Position numbers and translations under genes: made by a program
Notes under the pieces: generated by a model
What the model saw: the letters and a program-made list of their open reading frames with translations, nothing else
The model's database searches: none
Told to the model about the DNA's origin: nothing
Part shown: in pieces, positions 1-7,328 of the stretch
Layout: each line of letters opens with the position of its first letter
Position numbering within the stretch: position 1 is the stretch's first letter
Source of the DNA: Peterkaempfera griseoplana
Lineage (GTDB): Bacteria; Actinomycetota; Actinomycetes; Streptomycetales; Streptomycetaceae
Direction: 5' to 3'
Assembly (NCBI RefSeq): GCF_001418575.1
Contig: NZ_LIQR01000193.1
Coordinates: forward strand, 1-35,413
Length of the DNA stretch: 35,413 nucleotides

Positions 1-19
1 AGATGGGTATAAGCGACAG
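1..19 (+). other. Tn5/Nextera mosaic-end adapter remnant (not genomic)
   Basis: Bases 1-19 match the 19-bp Tn5 mosaic end AGATGTGTATAAGAGACAG at 17 of 19 positions; the differences are G for T at 6 and C for A at 14. Position at the very first base, full length and a low-quality-like mismatch pattern point to untrimmed library adapter at a contig end. It supplies an in-frame TAA at 10-12, so the first gene looks falsely complete from base 28. Confidence 0.88.
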
Positions 20-21
20 CC

Positions 22-1446
22 GAGGGGGTGCGGGCCTTCCTGGGGATTCCCTATGCGGCCCCGCCGTTCGGTGCCGGCCGTTTCCGCGAACCCCGGCCGG
101 CGGCGGTCTGGAGTGGGGTCCGTGAGTGCCGGGAGTTCGGTCCGGTGGCGCCGCAGTCGGTTCAGCTGCCGGGGATGCGGCCCTGGGCGCCGGGCGACGA
201 GGATGTGCTCACCCTCAGTGTCTGGGCTCCGGAGGGCGGCGGCCCCCGGCCGGTGCTGCTGTGGATCCACGGCGGCGCGTACGCCTTCGGGTCGTCCTCG
301 CAGCCGGACCACGACGGCACGGTCCTGGCCCGCGCCGGTCTGGTGGTGGTCGGCTGCAACTACCGGCTGGGCTTCGAGGGGTTCGGCCAGGTCCCCGGTC
401 GGCCCGCCAACCGGGGGCTGCTCGACCAGGTCGCCGCGCTGCGCTGGATCCGGGAGAACATCGAGGCCTTCGGCGGCGACCCGGGGAACGTCACGGTCGC
501 CGGACAGTCGGCGGGCGCGGGTTCCGCGGTCTGCCTGACGGCCATGGAGGAGGCGCGTGGCCTCTTCCACCGGGTGATCGCCCACAGTGTCCCCGACGAC
601 TGCGGCTCCCCGGCCGCCGCGGCCGGGATCACCGGGCGGGTCGCCGCGGCCGCCGGGGTGGAGCCCACCGCCGAAGGGCTGTGCTCCGCCGCGCCCGAGG
701 CGCTGCTGCGGGCCTCGGACGTGGTCGCCCGCGACTGGGGCGCCGACCCGGCCTCGGGCGCGCTGCGGCACAACACGGTGCTCTACGGCCCGGTGGTGGA
801 CGGTGCCGTACTGCCGGGGGCGCCGCTGTCGCGGCCCTGGGACCCCGGGCTCGACCTGCTGGTCTGCCACACCACCGAGGAATGGTGGCTGATGCGGGAG
901 ACCGGCCAGGCGCTGCGGGTGGAGACGGTGGAGGAACTGGACCGGGCCGCGGAGGAGCTGGGTCTGCCGGCGGAGCTGCCCGCGGGCTACCGGCGGCTGA
1001 TGCCCGGTGCGGACCCGGGGGAGGTCTATACCGCGCTGCTGGGCGACGCGGTCTTCGCCGAGCACAGCCGCCGGGTGGCGGAACACCACGCCGCCGGAGG
1101 CGGCCGGACCTATCTGGCCTGCTTCGACCGGCGGCGGGTCACCCCGGGGGGCGGCCGGACGCGGGCCTGGCACTGTGCGGACGTGCCGTTCGCCTTCGGC
1201 ACGCTGGACCGGCCGGAGACGGCCTTCCTGCTCGGGGGGCCGCCCGACGAGGCGGACCGGGCGCTCTCCCACCGGATGGTCCGGGCCTGGGCGGGCTTCG
1301 CGGCCACCGGCGATCCGGGTTGGCCCCGGCTCGCTCCGGATACGGCTGCGCCGGTGCGGGCCTGGGCCGTTCCGGAGGACGGCGCGGCCCCCGCCGGAAC
1401 GCCGTTCCGGGCGCTGTGGCGGGACGCCTTTCCGGCCACCGGCTGA
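22..1446 (+). CDS. Type-B carboxylesterase, 5' end cut by contig edge
   Basis: A serine hydrolase of the carboxylesterase type B family (alpha/beta hydrolase), which cleaves carboxylic esters; the natural substrate is unknown. Visible motifs are GVRAFLGIPYAAPP near the start, the oxyanion-hole segment IHGGAYAFG, the nucleophile elbow AGQSAGA, an acidic TTEE segment, and HCADVPFAFG, the usual context of the catalytic histidine. Family members have about 20 more residues before the GVRAFLGIPYA segment. Here the reading frame stays open back to the end of the adapter remnant and stops only inside it. The GTG at 28 is therefore probably an internal valine codon and the true start lies off the contig. 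The gene converges on the PP2C phosphatase. Family assignment is secure; substrate is not. Confidence 0.88.
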   Translation, partial: EGVRAFLGIPYAAPPFGAGRFREPRPAAVWSGVRECREFGPVAPQSVQLPGMRPWAPGDEDVLTLSVWAPEGGGPRPVLLWIHGGAYAFGSSSQPDHDGTVLARAGLVVVGCNYRLGFEGFGQVPGRPANRGLLDQVAALRWIRENIEAFGGDPGNVTVAGQSAGAGSAVCLTAMEEARGLFHRVIAHSVPDDCGSPAAAAGITGRVAAAAGVEPTAEGLCSAAPEALLRASDVVARDWGADPASGALRHNTVLYGPVVDGAVLPGAPLSRPWDPGLDLLVCHTTEEWWLMRETGQALRVETVEELDRAAEELGLPAELPAGYRRLMPGADPGEVYTALLGDAVFAEHSRRVAEHHAAGGGRTYLACFDRRRVTPGGGRTRAWHCADVPFAFGTLDRPETAFLLGGPPDEADRALSHRMVRAWAGFAATGDPGWPRLAPDTAAPVRAWAVPEDGAAPAGTPFRALWRDAFPATG

Positions 1447-1564
1447 CCGGGGGGCACGGACCGGCCGGTGGTGCACGCCGCGCGGGGCTGGGGAGGGCCC
1501 GGGCGGCGCGGTGCTGCGGCCGTGGGGTGGCGGTCGCGGAAGGACGATCCCGCTGTGCCGCGCG

Positions 1565-1595
1565 CCTGACCCCGGGGCATGGCTCCGGGGTCAGG
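1565..1595. terminator. Bidirectional hairpin between convergent genes
   Basis: A perfect 11-bp inverted repeat, CCTGACCCCGG at 1565-1575 and its complement at 1585-1595, with a 9-nt loop. The right arm covers the stop codon of the minus-strand phosphatase. It lies between two convergent genes and has no U-tract, as is usual in streptomycetes. Confidence 0.55.
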
Positions 1596-2937
1596 TGGCC
1601 AGCCGTACCGCCAGCAGGGCCACATCGTCATGGAAGACACCGCCGCGGTGGGCGAGCAGGGCGTCGCAGAGCTCTCCGAGCGGGTGGTCGGCCATCGCGG
1701 TGGCGGTCCGGGCCACCTCGCCCAGGCCGTGGTCCAGGGTGTGGCGGGGGCTCTCGATCAGCCCGTCGGTGAAGAGCAGCAGGGTGCTGCCGGCCACGAC
1801 GGTCTTCCGGTGGTCGGGGCGCGGCAGGCCCGGGTCCACCCCCAGCGGGATGCCCGGTTCGCCGCCGTACAGATAGCGGGACCGTCCGCCGGGTTCCAGC
1901 AGCAGCGGCGGAAGGTGGCCGGCGCTGGCCCAGCGCAGCCCCCAGCTGTCGTGGTCCTGCCGGTCGAGCCTGCCCACCAGCACGGTGGCCATCGGGCCGC
2001 CGTGCAGCCGGTGCAGTACCTCGTCCAGCCGGTGCAGGATCCGGCTGGGCGGCTCGCGCTCGTCGAAGGCGATCACCCGCAGCATGTTGCTGATCTGGCT
2101 CATCACGGTGGCCGCGTGCAGGTCGTGGCCCATCACGTCGCCGATCATCAGGCAGGGCGCGCCGTCGGGCAGCCGGATCAGGTCGTACCAGTCGCCGCCC
2201 ACCCGGGGGATCTCGGAGGACGGCTGGTAGCGAGCCTCCAGCTGCAGTGGTCCCAGGTCCGGCAGGGCCGGCAGCAGCCGCCGCTGGAACTCCTCGGTGG
2301 CCTCCCTGAGCCGCCGGTAGAGACGGGCGTTCTCGATGGCCACCCCCGCGGCTCCGGCCAGCGCGGCCACCACCGACTCGTCGGCCGCGGTGAACGGGCC
2401 GCCGTCGTTCTTGTCGGCGAGATAGAGGTTGCCGTACACCGTGCCGCGCACCAGGACCGGCACCCCCAGCAGGGTCCGCATCACCGGATGGCCGGCCGGG
2501 AAGCCGACCGTGGCCGGGTGGTCCGCGAGGTTGTCCACGCGCAGCGGGCGGGGATTGCGCACCAGCTCGCCCAGGATGCCCTCGCCGTGCGGCAGCATGC
2601 CCAGCGCGGCGAACTTCTCGCGGTACTCGCCGGAGGGGATCAGCTCGGTGAAGGAGCCGTCCTCGCCGAGCACGCCCAGTGCCGCGTAGCGGGCGTCCAC
2701 CAGGGTGCGTGCGGCGTCCGCGATGGTGTGCAGCACGGCCGTCAGCTCCAGCTCGCCGCTGATCGACAGCACCGCGTCCAGCAGCCGCTGCATCCGTCCG
2801 TGGAGGTCGGCCACCTGGCGCAGCCCCGCCTGGATCCGGTCCAGATCGGGATCGCCCAGCCCGCCGGCCGGGTACGCGCCGGCGCCCCGGCGGCTCTCCG
2901 CCGGGCCGGATCCGGGCGCCTCGCCTGATGTCGCCAT
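1591..2937 (-). CDS. GAF-domain SpoIIE-type PP2C phosphatase
   Basis: Predicted cytosolic metal-dependent Ser/Thr phosphatase of 448 aa. Residues about 55-205 form a GAF domain, followed by a helical linker (RLYRRLREATEEFQRRLLP) and a SpoIIE/PP2C_2 domain at about 230-448. Candidate metal-binding acids are in GGDWYD (D249, D252), GDVMGHD (D267) and HDDVALL (D437/D438). Such proteins usually dephosphorylate anti-sigma-factor antagonists in partner-switching cascades in response to a ligand on the GAF domain. No anti-sigma or antagonist gene is adjacent, so the target is unknown. The ATG at 2937 has GGAGA a few bases upstream. Its GAF domain resembles that of the histidine kinase at 21139-22335. 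Confidence 0.88.
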   Translation of the reverse strand: MATSGEAPGSGPAESRRGAGAYPAGGLGDPDLDRIQAGLRQVADLHGRMQRLLDAVLSISGELELTAVLHTIADAARTLVDARYAALGVLGEDGSFTELIPSGEYREKFAALGMLPHGEGILGELVRNPRPLRVDNLADHPATVGFPAGHPVMRTLLGVPVLVRGTVYGNLYLADKNDGGPFTAADESVVAALAGAAGVAIENARLYRRLREATEEFQRRLLPALPDLGPLQLEARYQPSSEIPRVGGDWYDLIRLPDGAPCLMIGDVMGHDLHAATVMSQISNMLRVIAFDEREPPSRILHRLDEVLHRLHGGPMATVLVGRLDRQDHDSWGLRWASAGHLPPLLLEPGGRSRYLYGGEPGIPLGVDPGLPRPDHRKTVVAGSTLLLFTDGLIESPRHTLDHGLGEVARTATAMADHPLGELCDALLAHRGGVFHDDVALLAVRLAT

Positions 2938-3060
2938 GGGGGTCTCCGTCCCGCCGGTCGGCGCGGCCCCGTGGACCGGTGGAGCCGTGCCCCGGCCAGG
3001 TCTCGTCAGTACGGCTGCCCCCGGCGGCGGCCCCCATGCACGGGCGGCCGGACGGTCCGG

Positions 3061-3079
3061 ACTGTGGGGAATCCACAGT
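3061..3079. promoter_or_regulatory. Palindrome ACTGTGG-N5-CCACAGT, candidate operator
   Basis: Perfect 7-bp arms (3061-3067, 3073-3079) with a 5-base spacer in the 269-bp region between the divergent phosphatase gene and fabG. Symmetry and position suit a dimeric regulator. I do not recognise the site; it is not a good DnaA box. Confidence 0.35.
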
Positions 3080-3167
3080 TCAGCGCCGGTGGTGCTGTGG
3101 GAGGCGGATTCGTCCGACGCCGTGGCGGCCCGATAGCGTCACAATGCGTACCCGTTGCCGCGTCGGC

Positions 3168-3185
3168 CGGGTGCGACCGCACCCG
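3168..3185. promoter_or_regulatory. Palindrome in the fabG leader
   Basis: CGGGTGCG (3168-3175), AC, CGCACCCG (3178-3185): perfect 8-bp arms ending about 10 bases before the fabG ribosome site GAGG (3196-3199). It could be an operator or an RNA hairpin affecting translation. No regulator can be named. Confidence 0.35.
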
Positions 3186-3206
3186 ACGTATGGAAGAGGT
3201 GGACCT

Positions 3207-3926
3207 GTGAGCCGCTCGGTTCTCGTCACCGGAGGCAACCGGGGCATCGGACTGGCGATCGCCCAGGCCTTTGCGGAGGCCGGCGACAAGGTCGCCATCA
3301 CCAGCCGCTCCGGTGAGGTCCCGGAGGTGCTGGCCAAGTACGACGTGCTGGCGGTCCGCTGCGACATCACCGACGCCCAGCAGGTCGAGGACGCCTTCAA
3401 GGAGATCGAGGAGAAGCAGGGCCGGGTGGAGGTGCTGGTGGCCAACGCCGGCATCACCAAGGACACCCTGCTGCTGCGCATGTCCGAGGACGACTTCGCC
3501 TCGGTCCTGGACACCAACCTCACCGGCACCTTCCGCGTCGTCAAGCAGGCGGCCCGCGGCATGCTGCGGGCCCGCAAGGGCCGGGTCGTGCTGATCTCCT
3601 CGGTCGTCGGCCTCACCGGGTCCGCGGGCCAGGCCAACTACGCCGCCTCCAAGGCCGGCCTGGTGGGCTTCGCCCGCTCCCTCGCCCGCGAGCTGGGCTC
3701 GCGGAACATCACCGTCAACGTCGTCGCCCCTGGCTTCGTCGACACCGACATGACCGCGGTGCTCGACGACGAGCGCCGTGCGGAGATCCTCTCGGGTGTG
3801 CCGCTCGGCCGTTACGCCGCGCCCGCCGAGATCGCCTCCGCGGTGCGCTTCCTCTCCTCGGACGACGCCGCGTACATCACCGGAGCCGTCGTTCCCGTCG
3901 ACGGCGGATTGGGCATGGGTCACTGA
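3207..3926 (+). CDS. fabG: 3-oxoacyl-[ACP] reductase FabG
   Basis: NADPH-dependent reduction of 3-oxoacyl-ACP to 3-hydroxyacyl-ACP, the first reduction of each type II fatty-acid elongation cycle, in the cytosol. The protein is 239 aa and a complete classical SDR: cofactor motif TGGNRGIG at 8-15, NAG at 80-82, and catalytic S132, Y145, K149 (SSVVGLTGSAGQANYAASK). The C-terminus has AYITGAVVPVDGGLGMGH, typical of FabG/MabA. The GTG at 3207 is chosen because GAGG sits 7 bases upstream and the protein then begins directly with the first beta strand. It lies 5 bases upstream of fabI, matching the mabA-inhA arrangement of mycobacteria, so the two are almost certainly cotranscribed. Confidence 0.95.
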   Translation: MSRSVLVTGGNRGIGLAIAQAFAEAGDKVAITSRSGEVPEVLAKYDVLAVRCDITDAQQVEDAFKEIEEKQGRVEVLVANAGITKDTLLLRMSEDDFASVLDTNLTGTFRVVKQAARGMLRARKGRVVLISSVVGLTGSAGQANYAASKAGLVGFARSLARELGSRNITVNVVAPGFVDTDMTAVLDDERRAEILSGVPLGRYAAPAEIASAVRFLSSDDAAYITGAVVPVDGGLGMGH

Positions 3927-3931
3927 TCACC

Positions 3932-4699
3932 ATGAGTGGACTTCTCAACGGCAAGCGGATCCTGATCACCGGCGTCCTGCTGGAGTCGTCGATCGCGTTC
4001 CACACCGCCAAGCTGGCCCAGGAGCAGGGTGCCGAGATCGTTCTGACCGGCTTCGGGCGGCTCTCGCTGGTCGAGCGGATCGCCAACCGGCTGCCCAAGC
4101 CGGCCCCGGTGATCGAGCTGGACGTGCAGAACACCGAGCAGCTGGACAGTCTGGCGGACCGGGTGCGCGAGCACCTGCCCTCGCTGGACGGCGTGGTGCA
4201 CTCCATCGGCTTCGCCCCGCAGGACGCCCTCGGCGGCAACTTCCTCAACACGCCGTGGGAGTCGGTCGGCACCGCCGTCCATGTCTCCGCGTACTCGCTG
4301 AAGTCGCTGACCATGGCCTGCCTTCCGCTGATGGAGAACGGCGGCTCGGTGGTCGGCATGGACTTCGACGCCACCGTCGCCTGGCCGCAGTACGACTGGA
4401 TGGGCGTCGCCAAGGCCGCGCTGGAGTCCACCTCCCGCTACCTCGCCCGTGACCTGGGCGACCGCAACGTCCGGGTGAACCTGGTGTCGGCCGGCCCGAT
4501 CAAGTCGATGGCCGCCAAGTCCATCCCGGGCTTCGAGGAGCTGGCCGGCGTCTGGGAGAACCGCGCCCCGCTCAGCTGGGACCTCAGCGACCCCGAGCCC
4601 GCCGCCCGCGGTGTGGTCGCGCTGCTCTCCGACTGGTTCCCCAAGACCACCGGCGAGATCGTGCACGTCGACGGCGGTCTGCACGCCATCGGTGCCTGA
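3932..4699 (+). CDS. fabI: Enoyl-[ACP] reductase FabI (InhA type)
   Basis: NADH-dependent reduction of trans-2-enoyl-ACP, the last step of each fatty-acid elongation cycle. At 255 aa it has the divergent SDR features of FabI: ITGVLLESSIAF in the cofactor loop, VHSIGFAPQ, VGMDFDATVAWPQYDW, and the Y-x6-K catalytic pair Y154/K161 (InhA Y158/K165). The segments HSIGF and GMDFD closely resemble Mycobacterium InhA, the isoniazid target. The start lies 5 bases after the fabG stop with no strong ribosome site of its own, which suggests translational coupling. A strong hairpin terminator follows at once, so fabG-fabI looks like a two-gene unit. Confidence 0.95.
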   Translation: MSGLLNGKRILITGVLLESSIAFHTAKLAQEQGAEIVLTGFGRLSLVERIANRLPKPAPVIELDVQNTEQLDSLADRVREHLPSLDGVVHSIGFAPQDALGGNFLNTPWESVGTAVHVSAYSLKSLTMACLPLMENGGSVVGMDFDATVAWPQYDWMGVAKAALESTSRYLARDLGDRNVRVNLVSAGPIKSMAAKSIPGFEELAGVWENRAPLSWDLSDPEPAARGVVALLSDWFPKTTGEIVHVDGGLHAIGA

Positions 4700-4724
4700 C
4701 GGCTCCGCAGCCTCCCGCACACCT

Positions 4725-4772
4725 CCGCGGCCCGTCGGCCGGCCACTTCCCCGGCCGGCCGACGGGCCGCGG
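4725..4772 (+). terminator. Strong rho-independent-type terminator after fabI
   Basis: A perfect 20-bp inverted repeat (4725-4744 and 4753-4772) with an 8-nt loop ACTTCCCC, followed by CTTTTGCCTT. One of the strongest hairpins in the window; it separates fabG-fabI from the glycerol operon. Confidence 0.85.
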
Positions 4773-4782
4773 CTTTTGCCTT

Positions 4783-4809
4783 GAATGCCGGATTTCACCC
4801 GAATGGCGG
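4783..4809 (+). promoter_or_regulatory. Direct repeat GAATGSCGG upstream of glpF
   Basis: GAATGCCGG at 4783-4791 and GAATGGCGG at 4801-4809 are 18 bp apart, start to start, in the 129-base stretch between the fabI terminator and glpF. They could be tandem half-sites for a glycerol regulator. A palindrome GGGATCCC lies a little downstream. No regulator gene of the GylR/IclR type is adjacent. Confidence 0.3.
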
Positions 4810-4904
4810 TACGCCGCTGAGCGGTCGCCGGGATCCCATGGGCACGATGGTCACGCACCGAGCCACCCACAGCCGACCCCTCGGCCGGCGGGAAGCGGGC
4901 AGTG

Positions 4905-5753
4905 ATGGCCGAGCGACGGCGCAGCTCAGGGTTGATCGGCGAACTGGCGGCCGAATTCACCGGGACGATGGTCCTCATCCTGTTCGGAGCCGGCGTGGTG
5001 GCGCAGGTGGTCGCGGGCGGCGGCCTGACCGAACCGGCGGGCGGGCTGGGCAACCACGACTCCATCGCCTGGGCCTGGGGGCTCGGCGTCACCCTCGGCG
5101 TCTATGTCGCGGCCCGGCTGAGCGGCGCCCATCTCAACCCCGCGGTGACCGTCTCCCTGGCGGCGTTCAAGGGGTTCTCCTGGCGCAAGGTGCCCCCGTA
5201 CTGCCTCGCCCAGACCCTGGGCGCCTTCGTCGGCGCGCTGCTCGTCCGCTGGAACTACACCGAGGTGCTCGGCCACTACGACCCCGGCCACACCCTGAAG
5301 ACCCAGTTTGTCTTCTCCACCCTGCCGGGCAACGGCAGCACCGCCTTCGGCGTGCACGAATGGGGGGCCTTCCGCGACCAGGTGATCGGCACCGCCCTGC
5401 TGGTGCTGCTGATCCTCGCGGTGACCGACCTCGCCAACACCCCGCCCGGGGCCAACCTGGGCCCGCTGGTGATCGGACTGATCGTGGTCGCCATCGGTAT
5501 GGCCTTCGGCACCAACGCCGGCTACGCGATCAACCCGGCACGTGACTTCGGCCCCCGGCTGGCCAGCTTCATCACCGGGTACCGCAGCGCCTGGCGGGAC
5601 CAGTGGGGGAACCTCTACTTCTGGGTTCCCATCGCCGGGCCGCTGGTCGGAGGCCCGCTGGGCGCCTGGATCTACCAGGCCCTGGTGGGCAACCGGATGC
5701 CCGGGGCCGAGCCCGAGCCGCCCGGCGCAGTCCCCCCGTCCGAGTCCCGCTGA
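4905..5753 (+). CDS. glpF: Glycerol uptake facilitator (aquaglyceroporin)
   Basis: MIP-family channel of 282 aa for facilitated diffusion of glycerol across the membrane. Both half-helix motifs are present: HLNPAVT in the first half and AINPARDFGPR in the second. The aspartate after NPAR marks the glycerol-conducting rather than water-specific branch. Six hydrophobic membrane segments are evident, with a long outer loop (about 125-155) and a proline-rich tail. GTG at 4902 and ATG at 4905 are adjacent possible starts; GGGAAG at 4890-4895 serves either. It is first in glpF-glpK-glpD, where the kinase traps imported glycerol and the dehydrogenase oxidises it. Confidence 0.93.
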   Translation: MAERRRSSGLIGELAAEFTGTMVLILFGAGVVAQVVAGGGLTEPAGGLGNHDSIAWAWGLGVTLGVYVAARLSGAHLNPAVTVSLAAFKGFSWRKVPPYCLAQTLGAFVGALLVRWNYTEVLGHYDPGHTLKTQFVFSTLPGNGSTAFGVHEWGAFRDQVIGTALLVLLILAVTDLANTPPGANLGPLVIGLIVVAIGMAFGTNAGYAINPARDFGPRLASFITGYRSAWRDQWGNLYFWVPIAGPLVGGPLGAWIYQALVGNRMPGAEPEPPGAVPPSESR

Positions 5754-5786
5754 ACCCGCGCACCCCGGATCCGGAGGGCAGCAGCC

Positions 5787-7304
5787 ATGGCCGACTTCGT
5801 CGGCGCGGTGGACCAGGGGACCACCAGCAGCCGTTTCATGATCTTCGACCACGACGGCAACGAGGTCGCCCGGCACCAGCTGGAGCACGCCCAGGTGCTG
5901 CCACGCCCCGGCTGGGTGGAGCACGACCCGGTGGAGATCTGGGAGCGCACCAACGTCTCCATGCAGAACGCGGTCCGCTCCGCCGGCATCGCCGCCTCCG
6001 ACCTCGCCGCCGTCGGCATCACCAACCAGCGGGAGACCACCGTGGTGTGGGACCCGCGCACCGGCCAGCCGTACTGCAACGCCCTGGTGTGGCAGGACAC
6101 CCGTACCGACCGCATCGCCGCCGCCCTGGAGCGGGACGGCCACGGCGACCTGATCCGCCACCGGACCGGGCTGCCACCCGCCACCTACTTCTCCGGGGGC
6201 AAGATCAAGTGGATCCTGGAGAACGTCGACGGCGTCCGCGAGGCCGCCGAAGAGGGCCACGCGCTCTTCGGCACCACCGACAGCTGGGTGCTGTGGAACC
6301 TCACCGGGGGACCGCGCGGCGGCATCCACGCCACCGACGTCACCAACGCCGGCCGCACCATGCTGATGGACCTGGAGACCCTGGACTGGGACGCCGAACT
6401 GCTGGAGATCTTCGGCATCCCCCGCGCCATGCTGCCGTCGATCAACCCCTCCTCCCACCCCGAGGCCTACGGTCGCACCCGCACCAGCCGCCCGCTGCGC
6501 ACCGCCGTGCCCATCACCGGGGTCCTCGGCGACCAGCACGCGGCCACCGTCGGCCAGGTCTGCTTCGCCGAGGGCGAGGCCAAGAACACCTACGGCACCG
6601 GCAACTTCCTGCTGCTGAACACCGGCACCCGGCCGGTCCGCTCCCGACACGGCCTGGTCACCACCGTCTGCTACCGCTTCGGCGACCAGCCGCCGGTCTA
6701 CGCCCTGGAGGGCTCCATCGCCGTCACCGGCTCCGCCGTGCAGTGGCTGCGCGACCAGCTGCGCATCATCACCGACGCGGCCGAGGTCGAACGGCTGGCC
6801 CGCACCGTCGAGGACAGCGGGGGCGTCTACTTCGTACCGGCCTTCTCCGGGCTCTTCGCCCCGTACTGGCGCTCCGACGCCCGCGGCGCCATCCTCGGCC
6901 TCTCCCGCTACCACACCGGCGGCCACCTGGCCCGGGCCACCCTGGAGGCCATCTGCTACCAGAGCCGCGACGTGGTCGAGGCGATGCAGCAGGACGCCGG
7001 AGTCACCCTGGACGTGCTCCGGGTCGACGGCGGCGTCACCGCCGACGACCTCTGCATGCAGACCCAGGCCGACATCCTCGGCGTCCCGGTGAGCCGCCCC
7101 GTGGTCGCCGAGACCACCGCCCTGGGCGCCGCCTACGCCGCCGGGCTGGCCGTCGGCTTCTGGCGGGACACCGACGAACTGCGCGACCACTGGCACGAGT
7201 CCAGGCGCTGGGAGCCCCGGTGGAGCGACCGGCGAAGGGCCGACGGCTACGCGGGCTGGAAAAAGGCCGTGCAGCGGACCCTCGACTGGGTCGAGGTCGA
7301 GTGA
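5787..7304 (+). CDS. glpK: Glycerol kinase
   Basis: ATP-dependent phosphorylation of glycerol to sn-glycerol 3-phosphate. The 505-aa length is that of the FGGY kinase GlpK. Typical segments are [16 protein letters not shown] (phosphate 1 loop), [58 protein letters not shown], and [11 protein letters not shown] near the C-terminus. GGAGGG (5773-5778) lies 8 bases before the ATG. The gap to glpF is 33 bases and to glpD 24 bases, which supports one transcript. Nothing appears truncated or missing. Confidence 0.96.
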   Translation: MADFVGAVDQGTTSSRFMIFDHDGNEVARHQLEHAQVLPRPGWVEHDPVEIWERTNVSMQNAVRSAGIAASDLAAVGITNQRETTVVWDPRTGQPYCNALVWQDTRTDRIAAALERDGHGDLIRHRTGLPPATYFSGGKIKWILENVDGVREAAEEGHALFGTTDSWVLWNLTGGPRGGIHATDVTNAGRTMLMDLETLDWDAELLEIFGIPRAMLPSINPSSHPEAYGRTRTSRPLRTAVPITGVLGDQHAATVGQVCFAEGEAKNTYGTGNFLLLNTGTRPVRSRHGLVTTVCYRFGDQPPVYALEGSIAVTGSAVQWLRDQLRIITDAAEVERLARTVEDSGGVYFVPAFSGLFAPYWRSDARGAILGLSRYHTGGHLARATLEAICYQSRDVVEAMQQDAGVTLDVLRVDGGVTADDLCMQTQADILGVPVSRPVVAETTALGAAYAAGLAVGFWRDTDELRDHWHESRRWEPRWSDRRRADGYAGWKKAVQRTLDWVEVE

Positions 7305-7328
7305 CCAGCACAGAGACGAGGAGCTGAC

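Noticed and set aside
3067-3078. DnaA box-like TCCACA in the fabG upstream region
   Set aside because: Isolated, poor match to TTGTCCACA outside the core, and part of a palindrome; no origin-type cluster.
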